Made by a program: the position numbers and the translations under genes. From positions 1 through 19,029 of the forward strand of contig JAGBEM010000074.1 in assembly GCA_017936985.1 (NCBI GenBank): a DNA stretch of 19,029 nt. Reading direction: 5' to 3'. Below the pieces are notes generated by a model. The model saw nothing but the letters and a program-made list of their open reading frames with translations, was not told the DNA's origin and ran no database searches. Source of the DNA: Oscillospiraceae bacterium. Lineage in GTDB: Bacteria > Bacillota_A > Clostridia > Oscillospirales > Oscillospiraceae. How positions within the stretch are numbered: position 1 is the first letter of the stretch; every line of letters starts with the position of its first letter. Below, in pieces: positions 8,107-15,269 of this stretch.

Positions 8107-9177
8107 ATGCCGATCACCATTGCGCCGAAACTATCCTACGGAAAAAAGCAGCTGGATCAAGTCATCCGTTTCCACCAGTCCGATAAGCCCTCTGTGTTTT
8201 ATCAGGAGATCCTCTCCCCGTTTCTGCTGATGCTGATGACGGTAAATGCCGACCGTCCCAAGGATACTTATATGTCCGTCTACACACCCGACGCCCAGTT
8301 CGCCCTGAGCTACAGCGATTCCATCCAGGGCCGCCGGGAGCAAAGCCAGCATCAGCACAACTGCTTTGAATTCACCTATGTCATCGACGGCAGCATGTAC
8401 CAGATTGTTGAGGGCAAGCGCTACTTCTATCCAGCTGGAAGCTGCTGCCTGATGAATCGCAACACCCTGCACACCGAGGAACTTTCAACCGATTTTTTCT
8501 GTTTGTTTTTCACGGTTTCCTCCGATTTTGTGGCTCGGCTCATGAACTACGGCAACAGCCTGCTTTTCCCTGACGAGCAGCACATTTTTGACAATCTGAT
8601 TTTCCGGTTCTTTGAGCGAAATTTGCAGGACTCCACTGCCGACAGCAAGGATTTTCTGGACTTCATCCCCAAGATCACCGAGACCCAGCAAGTGCAGCTT
8701 GTCCATCAGATCTTCGAGGATATGCTGCACACCCTGATCCAGCCCTCCTCCGGCGCGACCTACCGCCTGCAGGAGCTGTTTATGCAGTTGATCGCCATCT
8801 TAGCAGACCCGACTTGCTACAACGCAGTGCACATCACCGCCAAAAGCAATATGGAATCGTCCCTGTTTGCCAGGATCGATCAGATCCTGGAGGAGCGCCA
8901 CGGCAGAATTACCCATGCAGAACTGGCAGAAAAACTGAGCTATAACGGCTCTTATTTGGGCCGCATTGTTAAAAAATACACCGGAAAAAGCCTGTTCGAT
9001 TACTCCGTAACCTTCACCATGAAGTACGCTGCCCAGCAGCTATTGGAAACAAAAAAGACCGCAGCCCAAATCGCCGCGGAGCTTCAGTTCTCAAACCGTT
9101 CTCATTTTTATCATTTGTTCAAGCGTCATTTCGGCGTAACTCCCAAGCACTACCGCAGCAACGCCAAGTTACAATAG
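8107..9177 (+). CDS. AraC-family transcriptional regulator (cupin + AraC HTH)
   Basis: A 356-residue regulator. The cupin-like sensor is seen around residues 81-125 (QHQHNCFEFTYVIDGSMY, then YPAGSCCLMNRNTLHTEE). The C-terminal AraC DNA-binding domain spans about 255-353: ITHAELAEKLSYNGSYLGRI for the first helix-turn-helix and AAQIAAELQFSNRSHFYHLF with HFGVTPKHYRS for the second. The start is secure: AAGGAGG lies 6 bases before the ATG. It diverges from the GH2-symporter unit and is the obvious candidate regulator; paired repeats in the spacer could be its binding sites. It resembles the regulator at 2788 in size and design but the sensor sequences differ, which suggests a different ligand for each unit. 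Confidence 0.93.
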   Translation: MPITIAPKLSYGKKQLDQVIRFHQSDKPSVFYQEILSPFLLMLMTVNADRPKDTYMSVYTPDAQFALSYSDSIQGRREQSQHQHNCFEFTYVIDGSMYQIVEGKRYFYPAGSCCLMNRNTLHTEELSTDFFCLFFTVSSDFVARLMNYGNSLLFPDEQHIFDNLIFRFFERNLQDSTADSKDFLDFIPKITETQQVQLVHQIFEDMLHTLIQPSSGATYRLQELFMQLIAILADPTCYNAVHITAKSNMESSLFARIDQILEERHGRITHAELAEKLSYNGSYLGRIVKKYTGKSLFDYSVTFTMKYAAQQLLETKKTAAQIAAELQFSNRSHFYHLFKRHFGVTPKHYRSNAKLQ

Positions 9178-9202
9178 CGTACCGCAGCGCACCGCATCAA
9201 AG

Positions 9203-9229
9203 CACCCCTCCCGTATCCCGGAAGGGGTG
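9203..9229. terminator. Rho-independent terminator between convergent AraC genes
   Basis: CACCCCT (9203-9209) pairs with AGGGGTG (9223-9229). After one mismatch an inner CCG/CGG closes a 5-base TATCC loop. On the plus strand it is followed by a T-rich run (TTGTTATT), so it most clearly terminates the plus-strand AraC gene; it may also serve the minus-strand gene ending at 9233. Confidence 0.7.
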
Positions 9230-9232
9230 TTG

Positions 9233-10051
9233 TTATTGTCCTGTGGCATTCTTCCTGTAGGTTCTGGCCGAGATCCCGGCATACTGCCGGAATACCCGTG
9301 AAAAGTGGTTGTAATCTGAAAAGCCCACCGCGTCGGCGATCTGTCCCACCGGCAGCGTTGTTTCTGCCAGCATTCTTTTCGCCCAGGCGATACGCTGGGA
9401 GCGGATATACTCCGCCAGGCCACAGCCTAAATATTCCGCGGATACATCATACAGCCGGGTCCGACCCATATGAAACTGCGCGCACAGCTCCTCGGCTGTA
9501 ATGCTGCGGCTCAGATTCTGCTCGATATAGGCATCCAGCTGGCGGATAAATTCCGATTTTCCCGGCGTGACCCACTGATTCGACATCACATAGGCCGTCA
9601 GCGCCTGCAGAACCGTAGCCGCTGCATTCAGCTCCTCGTCACTTTTAGCCGAAATGGCATTGATGATATCGCTATGCTGCGGGTATTTCTCCAGTATGAC
9701 TGCACGGGCATTTTCCAGGTCAGCCTGAGGTAATATCTGGCCAAACATTACATACCCGATGATTCCGGAACGGTCGGAAATAGGCACCACCGCCTCTGTA
9801 AGGCCGGCATGGCAGCGATAGAATGTAAGTGTCTGGGTTTTGGCACATTTAACACAGCCTCTGCGATTGCTGGCATGGCATTTTGCATCCTCCTCGGCAT
9901 CCATGCGCAACACACCACAAAATCCCTGCTGTTCCGTCGGATAAGAAAGCAGTTCCTGAAATTCATTATCAAATACGCCGATCCTAATCTTGGTCAAAAT
10001 GTAAAAATCCTTGAGCACCCGATAAAGGTTTGCTGTATTGATCTGTAGCAA
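9233..10051 (-). CDS. AraC-family regulator with PocR-type sensory domain
   Basis: About 272 residues. The N-terminal half is a PocR-like ligand domain: FYILTKIRIGVFDNEFQELLSYP, then a cysteine cluster (AKCHASNRRGCVKCAKTQ, later RCHAGL), then VVPISDRSGIIGYVMFGQI. The C-terminal half is an AraC helix-turn-helix pair (ITAEELCAQFHMGRTRLYDV, then VGQIADAVGFSDYNHFSRVFRQYAG). I placed the start at TTG 10051. GATCACCTC on the plus strand (10055-10063) is GAGGTGATC on the gene strand, a near-perfect 16S complement ideally spaced from that TTG, and a perfect TATAAT lies just upstream. The in-frame ATG at 10090 would lie upstream of the transcription start. PocR in Salmonella responds to 1,2-propanediol and controls pdu/cob genes; the ligand here is unknown. 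The gene diverges from the isomerase operon, its likely target. Confidence 0.9.
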   Translation of the reverse strand: MLQINTANLYRVLKDFYILTKIRIGVFDNEFQELLSYPTEQQGFCGVLRMDAEEDAKCHASNRRGCVKCAKTQTLTFYRCHAGLTEAVVPISDRSGIIGYVMFGQILPQADLENARAVILEKYPQHSDIINAISAKSDEELNAAATVLQALTAYVMSNQWVTPGKSEFIRQLDAYIEQNLSRSITAEELCAQFHMGRTRLYDVSAEYLGCGLAEYIRSQRIAWAKRMLAETTLPVGQIADAVGFSDYNHFSRVFRQYAGISARTYRKNATGQ

Positions 10052-10054
10052 TGG

Positions 10055-10063
10055 GATCACCTC
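10055..10063 (-). promoter_or_regulatory. Extended Shine-Dalgarno site fixing the TTG start of the PocR-AraC gene
   Basis: On the minus strand this reads GAGGTGATC, nine consecutive bases complementary to the 3' end of 16S rRNA. It is followed by CCA and the TTG at 10051. No comparable site precedes the ATG at 10090, so this element decides the start. Confidence 0.75.
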
Positions 10064-10069
10064 ACCATC

Positions 10070-10098
10070 ATTATAGCACAGCTGCCACATTTACGCAA
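10070..10098 (-). promoter_or_regulatory. Extended -10 promoter of the PocR-AraC gene
   Basis: On the minus strand TTGCGT (10098-10093), a 17-base spacer, and TATAAT (10075-10070) preceded by TGC (extended -10). The predicted start near 10063 coincides with the first base of the ribosome site, leaving a leader of about 12 bases. The promoter overlaps the region that would encode an ATG-initiated N-terminus, which argues against that longer protein. Confidence 0.65.
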
Positions 10099-10122
10099 TA
10101 ATTGTTTGGTTTCGGATGGAAA

Positions 10123-10138
10123 TACAACATTTGGGCAT
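10123..10138 (+). repeat. Candidate operator repeat, copy 1 (TACAACATTTGGGCAT)
   Basis: A 16-base sequence repeated at 10202-10218 as TACAACATTTTGAACAT, sharing the first ten bases exactly and the terminal CAT. Both lie in the spacer between the PocR-AraC gene and the isomerase operon. A binding-site role is inferred from position. Confidence 0.4.
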
Positions 10139-10201
10139 CTTTTACATTTTTGTTGAAGCTGTTTTTACATATCTCACAAATCGTTCTCAACCGAACAGAT
10201 T

Positions 10202-10218
10202 TACAACATTTTGAACAT
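10202..10218 (+). repeat. Candidate operator repeat, copy 2 (TACAACATTTTGAACAT)
   Basis: Second copy, same orientation, 79 bases downstream of the first and about 86 bases before the isomerase ATG. No strong -35/-10 pair for the isomerase operon was found around it. GATAAT at 10255-10260 is the best -10-like hexamer but lacks a good -35, consistent with an activator-dependent promoter. Confidence 0.4.
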
Positions 10219-10277
10219 TTATGTCTTTTTTCATCTCTGTAAAACCGATATGCTGATAATAAGGAATAAAAAAACGA

Positions 10278-10303
10278 AAAGGAGCTGTTTTTTCATAAAA
10301 AAA
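10278..10303 (+). promoter_or_regulatory. Distant ribosome site with T6/A6 hairpin before the isomerase ATG
   Basis: AAAGGAG (10278-10284) is the only good ribosome site but lies 19 bases before the ATG at 10304, which is normally too far. The intervening sequence contains T6 (10288-10293), CAT, and an A-run of which six bases (10297-10302) can pair with the T6. Folding this short stem would shorten the effective spacing to about 4 bases. Confidence 0.4.
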
Positions 10304-11695
10304 ATGACTTTTGCCCTCTGCTTTTGCAACCGCGGCTTTATGCCCGGTGAACTGATCTACGGTGCCCGTGAGGACATGATCAAGGCCGTCACGGACGCAG
10401 GCTATGACTACATTGCTATGGATGCTGAGCTGACCCGCTACGGCGGCGTGGAGACCCGGGACGAGGGCCGCCTGTATGCCAAGTGGCTGAAAGAGCATGA
10501 AGGCCAGTATGACGGTGTCATCTTCTCCATGCCCATTTTCGCCGACGAGAACGGCGCTATTACCGCCCTGCAGGATGCCGGTGTCCCCATTCTGATGCAG
10601 GCCTACCCCGATGAGATCGGCAAGATGGACTTCAAGCACCGCCGGGATGCCTATTGCGGCAAGTTCTCCGTCACCGATGTGTTCTGCCAGTACAATGTAC
10701 CTTTCACCGTGATGAAGCCCCATGTGGTCCATCCTTTGAGCCCTGCATTTGCTCAGAATCTGAAGGATTTCGCCGCCATTTGCCGTGTTGTCAACGGCAT
10801 GAAGCGCTTTAACCTGGGCTGCATCGGTGCCCGTACCACCGCCTTCAAGACCGTCCGCTTTGACGAGATCGCCATGCAAAAGCACGGCATCAATGTAGAG
10901 TCCTTTGACCTGTCCGAGCTGTTTGCCAAGGTAGGCGAAAAGAAGAATGATGATCCTGTCGTGCTGGCAAAGCTGGAACACTTGAAAAACTACACAGACT
11001 TCTCCCTCGTGCCCGCATCCAACGCACTGACCCTGGCTAAGGTTTCCGTGGTTATCGACGAGTACATCGAAGAATACCATCTGGATGCTCTGGCGCTGCG
11101 CTGCTGGAACGAGATGGAGACTTATCTGCGGGTCTGCCCCTGCGTGCTGCTTTCTGAACTGAATGATCGCGGCATCGTTGCCTCCTGCGAGATCGATATG
11201 TGCTCCGCCATCACCATGCGGGCCATGAATCTGGCCTCTGAGGGTGCTACTGCCGTTCTGGACTGGAACAACAACTACGGCGACGACGAGAACAAGGTCA
11301 TCCTGTTCCACTGTGGTCCTGTGGCTCAGAGCCTGATGACCTGCAAGGGTACTGTCACCGAACATAAGATGTTTGCCAAGAATGATCCCGGCAGCGGCTG
11401 GGGTTGCAACGAGGGCCGCATCAAGCCCATGCCCATCACCATCTCCAATTGCCAGACCAAGGACGGCAAGATCATCGTTTACGCATCCGAAGCCAAGTTT
11501 ACCGACGATGTGATCGAGCCCGAGTTCTTCGGTTGCGGCGGCGTTGCCGAAATTCCCGATTTGCAGAACAAGCTGATTCGTTTGGCACGGGGTGGCTTCA
11601 AGCACCACACTGCCATCTGTGAGGGTCACTACAAAGAAATTCTGAAGGAAGCCTTCACTACTTACCTCCACTACGACTGGGTGGATATTGACTAA
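10304..11695 (+). CDS. L-fucose/L-arabinose isomerase family protein (COG2407-like)
   Basis: A 463-residue cytosolic protein of the L-fucose/L-arabinose isomerase superfamily, which interconverts aldoses and ketoses using a divalent metal. Seen: an N-terminal CNRGFMPGELI opening, a GVIFSMPIF beta-strand region, and the likely metal and catalytic positions of the family: Glu270 in CWNEME, Glu296/Asp298 in ASCEIDMC, and the HH pair at 434-435 in GGFKHHTAICEG. E. coli FucI is much longer (about 590), so this is the shorter COG2407 branch, whose substrates are varied. The start MTFALCFCNRGF matches the expected N-terminus; the frame continues upstream but without a better start. It is the first gene of a six-gene catabolic operon controlled from a divergent AraC gene. 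The sugar is not identifiable from the sequence. Confidence 0.85.
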   Translation: MTFALCFCNRGFMPGELIYGAREDMIKAVTDAGYDYIAMDAELTRYGGVETRDEGRLYAKWLKEHEGQYDGVIFSMPIFADENGAITALQDAGVPILMQAYPDEIGKMDFKHRRDAYCGKFSVTDVFCQYNVPFTVMKPHVVHPLSPAFAQNLKDFAAICRVVNGMKRFNLGCIGARTTAFKTVRFDEIAMQKHGINVESFDLSELFAKVGEKKNDDPVVLAKLEHLKNYTDFSLVPASNALTLAKVSVVIDEYIEEYHLDALALRCWNEMETYLRVCPCVLLSELNDRGIVASCEIDMCSAITMRAMNLASEGATAVLDWNNNYGDDENKVILFHCGPVAQSLMTCKGTVTEHKMFAKNDPGSGWGCNEGRIKPMPITISNCQTKDGKIIVYASEAKFTDDVIEPEFFGCGGVAEIPDLQNKLIRLARGGFKHHTAICEGHYKEILKEAFTTYLHYDWVDID

Positions 11696-11714
11696 TTTTT
11701 CCGGAGGCATCGCC

Positions 11715-11825
11715 ATGAAAGAAGTGCTTCGCATTTAAAAAAAGCAGGAAGTTTTATCGCTAATCACAGATGTCAGCTTCTCTACCGTCCCCACCTGGTA
11801 CGGCTCCACCCGCCGGGATCTGAAA
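11715..11825 (+). pseudogene. Interrupted 5' end of the operon esterase (in-frame ochre codon 8)
   Basis: GGAGG (11703-11707) sits 7 bases before ATG 11715, an ideal start that opens ATGAAAGAAGTGCTTCGCATT and then meets TAA at 11736-11738. The same frame then continues without another stop into the esterase coding frame. The 29 codons after the TAA (11739-11825) encode a plausible esterase N-terminus including DVSFSTVPTWYGSTRRDLK. The stop abuts a run of seven A. This looks like a recent nonsense change or a sequence error in an otherwise intact gene of about 279 codons. Confidence 0.7.
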
Positions 11826-12554
11826 ATGGATCTGTTTGTCCCCAAGGTGGTCGAGGGCCACAAGTCCTGTCCGTGCATCGTGTGGATCTGCGGCGGCGCG
11901 TTTATGATGGTGGACCATGCCGTGTGGATGCCGGAAATGCTGCGTTTTGCCCGGGCAGGCTATGTTGTAGCAAGCATAGAATACCGGACTACCAATGAAG
12001 CCCCCTTCCCGGCGCAGCTGATCGACTGCAAGTCCGCAATTCGTTATCTGCGTGCGCATGCAAAGGAATTCTGTATCGATCCTTCCCGAATTTTCGTTAT
12101 GGGCGAATCTGCCGGTGGCACCATGGCCTGCCTGCTGGGTACAACCGCCGGACATTCGGAGTTTGACCAGGGCGATTGGCTGGAGTATAGCAGCGCCGTC
12201 CAGGGCGTTGTAGATTTTTACGGTGTCACCCAGGTCGATCCAATAGAAAAGTCCCTTGGGCCCGTGCCCCATTGGGCCTTTGATGCCTTCATTTCCGAAG
12301 GCTTTACCCATGAAGACGGTAAGATCGCCAGCGCCGTAGAATATGTCAGCCCTGCCACACCACCGGTACTGTTCCTCCACGGAAGCCAAGATCCTCTGGT
12401 GAAGTTGGAGCAAAGTGAACGGTTCTATGAGGCCTTGACCAACTGTGGTGTGCCCACGGATTTTCTGATTTTGGAAGGAGCCAGCCACGGCGACGATCTG
12501 TTCTATCAAGATGAAATCGTCGAACGCATTCTTGCTTTCATGGAAAAACTATAA
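11826..12554 (+). CDS. Alpha/beta-hydrolase esterase (BD-FAE-like), 5' end interrupted
   Basis: A 242-residue open frame from ATG 11826. It is an alpha/beta-hydrolase of the BD-FAE/carboxylesterase type: oxyanion region IVWICGGAF at 18-26 (Cys where most relatives have His), the conserved IDCKSAIRYLRAHAKEF, nucleophile Ser95 in GESAGG, probable Asp189 in HGSQDPLV and His221 in SHGDD, so the triad is intact. The true N-terminus probably lies upstream at ATG 11715, but an in-frame TAA at 11736 separates it. From 11826 the protein would lack the first one or two beta-strands and has only a weak GGGA site, so it may be poorly made or inactive. It lies between the isomerase and kinase genes of the operon, 12 bases before the kinase ATG. 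An intracellular acyl-sugar or aromatic-ester hydrolase is the likely ancestral role. Confidence 0.8.
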   Translation: MDLFVPKVVEGHKSCPCIVWICGGAFMMVDHAVWMPEMLRFARAGYVVASIEYRTTNEAPFPAQLIDCKSAIRYLRAHAKEFCIDPSRIFVMGESAGGTMACLLGTTAGHSEFDQGDWLEYSSAVQGVVDFYGVTQVDPIEKSLGPVPHWAFDAFISEGFTHEDGKIASAVEYVSPATPPVLFLHGSQDPLVKLEQSERFYEALTNCGVPTDFLILEGASHGDDLFYQDEIVERILAFMEKL

Positions 12555-12566
12555 AAGGAGAACGCT

Positions 12567-14048
12567 ATGATCAGTCTTGGTATCGATATCGGCGGTACCG
12601 GCTGCAAATGTGTTGCATTCCGGGATGACGGCACACAGCTGGCCATCGCATATACTGAATTCCCCCTGGCAGCAGGGCAAGTCAATCTGCCGCCGGACAT
12701 CCTAACCTCCTCCGTGTTCCAGGTCATCGCCAGATGTACCGCCCAGCTGGAGGAAAAGCAGGATATTGCTGCCATAACCATTTCCTCCTTTGGTGAATCC
12801 TTCGTAGCCGTGGACGAACTGGGCAACGCCTTGACGGACATTCTGCTGTATTTCGGCAATACCGAAAGCGTGGAATTCTCCCGGCTTGTCAAGCAGATTG
12901 GAGAGGAGAAATTCATGGAAACCACCCGGATCCTGCCGGACGCCTCCTATTCCCTTTCCAAAATGCTTTACACCCAAAAAATCACACCGAAGCCAGTTTG
13001 GAAATATCTGTTTATTGCCGGCTTTATCTGTTACCGGCTGACAGGTAAGACTTACGCCGACGTTTCCCTGGCATGCCGGAGCTTGCTGTATGATGTAGAA
13101 AACCGCTGCTGGTCCCAGGAATTACTGGAAGCCTGTGGAATTGACGAAAATACCCTTCCCGAAGTGCTGCCCACCGGCGGCAAGGTCTGCACCATCTTGC
13201 CGGATATTGCCATACAACTGGGACTGCCGCAGAACACTTTGGTGGTTATGGGCAGCCACGATCAGATCGTCAATGCACTTGGTGCCGGCGTGCAGGAAAT
13301 CGGCGATGCGGTGGATACCTCCGGCACCTGTGAGTGTATTACGCCTCTGTTCCCGGCGATTCCCCGGGATCTCAAATTCCAGCGGGAGAATTTCGCCTGT
13401 GTACCTTACCTGGAAAACAAAGGCTATGTGACCTACGCCTACAATATTTCCGCCGGCAGCGTGGTCCGCTGGTACCGGGATGCTCTGGCCTACCATCTGA
13501 AGGAAGAAGACCGCAGCATCTACGATGTACTGAATGGAAAATGCCCCAAAGAGCCCACAAATCTGATGGTTTTGCCTTTCCTCCAGGGAATGGGTGGCAC
13601 GCCTGATGTGGACTCCGGCGCAACGGGTCTAATTGCCGGACTTACCACCCAGACCCGCCTTCCCGATATTTACCGGGCAATTTTGGAGGGTGTTACCTTT
13701 GAAATGCGCTATAATCAGGAAAAACTCCGGGAAAACGGTGTCGTTTTTGATCGACTGTACGCCTGCGGCGGCGGTGCCAGATCCCCTGCCTGGCTGCAGA
13801 TCAAGGCGGATATTCTGGGTTGTGAGATCATCCCGGTGAGATCCGAGGAAACCGGAGCCATGGGCAGCGCCATTTTGGGCTTTGCCGCCGTCACCGGGGA
13901 ATCCGCTTTTGAGGTGGCGAAGCGGTTCTGGAAATATGATGCGCCGGTGGTGCCGAACGGGAAACATCAGGAGATCTATCACCAAAGATATCAAATATAC
14001 AAGACCCTGCGGGGGTTTTATATGGAGCAAAGAAGGAAAGAAGCATGA
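12567..14048 (+). CDS. FGGY-family carbohydrate kinase
   Basis: A 493-residue sugar kinase of the FGGY family, which phosphorylates ketoses or polyols with ATP. Domain I opens with ISLGIDIGGTGCKCVAF, the phosphate-binding loop. The probable catalytic base is Asp232 in GSHDQIVNALGAG. The adenosine-binding motif GGGARSPAWLQIKADILG is at 401-418, and ETGAMGSAILG follows. Unusually, the substrate-contact motif that often reads W-x-D-x-R is replaced here by LLYFGNTES at about residues 93-101, hinting at a non-standard substrate. AAAGGAG lies 7 bases before the ATG. The stop overlaps the next gene (ATGA), so translation is coupled to the dehydrogenase. In this operon it would phosphorylate the isomerase product or a related polyol. 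Xylulokinase or rhamnulokinase labels would be guesses. Confidence 0.9.
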   Translation: MISLGIDIGGTGCKCVAFRDDGTQLAIAYTEFPLAAGQVNLPPDILTSSVFQVIARCTAQLEEKQDIAAITISSFGESFVAVDELGNALTDILLYFGNTESVEFSRLVKQIGEEKFMETTRILPDASYSLSKMLYTQKITPKPVWKYLFIAGFICYRLTGKTYADVSLACRSLLYDVENRCWSQELLEACGIDENTLPEVLPTGGKVCTILPDIAIQLGLPQNTLVVMGSHDQIVNALGAGVQEIGDAVDTSGTCECITPLFPAIPRDLKFQRENFACVPYLENKGYVTYAYNISAGSVVRWYRDALAYHLKEEDRSIYDVLNGKCPKEPTNLMVLPFLQGMGGTPDVDSGATGLIAGLTTQTRLPDIYRAILEGVTFEMRYNQEKLRENGVVFDRLYACGGGARSPAWLQIKADILGCEIIPVRSEETGAMGSAILGFAAVTGESAFEVAKRFWKYDAPVVPNGKHQEIYHQRYQIYKTLRGFYMEQRRKEA

Positions 14049-15259
14049 AAAAAGCAGTTATGTATGGCGGCGGCAACATCGGCCGTGGCTTTATTGGGAC
14101 ACTTTTCGCCCAAAGCGGCTATGAAGTGAGCTTTATCGACGTATCCGAGCTGGTGGTAAAGGCGCTGAAAGAGGAAAATAAGTACCCTGTGCGCATCGTT
14201 TCCACCGAGGGACATGAGGATGTGTGGGTGGAAAATGTCACCGCTGTCAACGGAAATGACGCGTCTGCCGCCGCGGAAGCCATCGCAAACTGTGATATTA
14301 TGGCGACTGCTGTCGGCGCGCGGATCTTAAAATTCATCGTGCCCAACATCGCAGCCGGCCTGCGCAAGCGGTGGGAAATGGGCAAAGGCCCCCTGAATAT
14401 CATCATATGCGAGAATTTGAACGACGCAAACAGGGTCCTGGAAGGGCTGTTAAAGGCGCAATTTTCGGAAAAAGAGTGCAAAAAATTTGACGAAAATGTG
14501 GGTTTGGTGGAAGCTTCCATCGGCCGGATGGTGCCTGTGCAGACGGAGGAAATGAAAGACGGTGAGCCCATGCGGGTCTGCGTGGAAAGCTACGGCTTCC
14601 TGCCTGTAGACAAGGCCGCATTCAAGGGCGAAGTGCCGGAGATCAAAAATCTCGTGCCTTATGAGCCCTTTGATTTCTATATCAAGCGTAAGCTCTATGT
14701 GCACAACATGGGCCATGCCACCTGTGCTTACCTGGGCGACCTTTTGGGACTGGAGTACATTTATCAGTCCATCGCCCAGCCGGAGGTTCGTGTTTTGGTG
14801 CAAAACGCCATGCTGGAAAGTGCCATGGCTTTGTCCAAAAAGTACGGCGCAAGCCTGCCGGATCTGCAGATGCACATAACAGATCTTTTGTACCGCTTTA
14901 CCAACGCTGCGCTGAAGGACACCTGCCAAAGAGTGGGCGGCGACCCAGCCAGAAAGCTAAGCCCCGAGGACCGACTGATCGGCTCTTCCCTACTGGCGCT
15001 GGAGATGGGCATTACCCCTGCCTATATCGCCGTAGGCGCAGCCGCCGGAACATACCGCTACCTGAAGGAAACCGACGGCCAGCAGACCCTGGACGCAGCG
15101 AATGCGGTTCTGTGCGAGGTCTCCCGGCTGGAGGCAGAGCATCCGCTTACAAAGCTGATCCTGCATTATTATGAAATGCTCCTGGCCGGATGCAATTTGG
15201 CACAGCTGATGGCCGAAGCGGACAAGGTCAAGCACGAAAGTATGCACGCAGTTGTTTAA
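14045..15259 (+). CDS. Mannitol-1-phosphate 5-dehydrogenase-like oxidoreductase
   Basis: A 404-residue member of the polyol-specific long-chain dehydrogenase family, close to MtlD (about 382 residues in E. coli). The N-terminal Rossmann motif GGGNIGRGFIG is at 8-18, with an acidic Asp32 at the end of strand 2 favouring NAD. The catalytic signature KLYVHNMGHA places Lys216, Asn221 and His224. MtlD interconverts mannitol 1-phosphate and fructose 6-phosphate, but no PTS or mannitol genes accompany it. Here it sits between a kinase and an aldolase, so it more likely oxidises or reduces a different polyol/ketose phosphate. It starts inside the kinase stop (4-base overlap) and ends 10 bases before the DUF4432 gene. 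Family assignment is strong; the mannitol-1-phosphate role is not supported by context. Confidence 0.88.
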   Translation: MKKAVMYGGGNIGRGFIGTLFAQSGYEVSFIDVSELVVKALKEENKYPVRIVSTEGHEDVWVENVTAVNGNDASAAAEAIANCDIMATAVGARILKFIVPNIAAGLRKRWEMGKGPLNIIICENLNDANRVLEGLLKAQFSEKECKKFDENVGLVEASIGRMVPVQTEEMKDGEPMRVCVESYGFLPVDKAAFKGEVPEIKNLVPYEPFDFYIKRKLYVHNMGHATCAYLGDLLGLEYIYQSIAQPEVRVLVQNAMLESAMALSKKYGASLPDLQMHITDLLYRFTNAALKDTCQRVGGDPARKLSPEDRLIGSSLLALEMGITPAYIAVGAAAGTYRYLKETDGQQTLDAANAVLCEVSRLEAEHPLTKLILHYYEMLLAGCNLAQLMAEADKVKHESMHAVV

Positions 15260-15269
15260 GGAGGTTTTT

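Noticed and set aside
10187..11734. 515-codon open frame on the minus strand opposite the isomerase gene
   Set aside because: Antisense shadow of the isomerase; no domain and no ribosome site.
11736..11738. Recoding (selenocysteine or pyrrolysine) at the esterase stop
   Set aside because: The codon is TAA, not TGA or TAG, and the residue is far from the active site with no visible structural element. A nonsense change or sequence error is simpler.
11760..12509. 249-codon minus-strand frame opposite the operon esterase
   Set aside because: The plus frame has an intact catalytic triad and fits the operon; the minus frame is a shadow.
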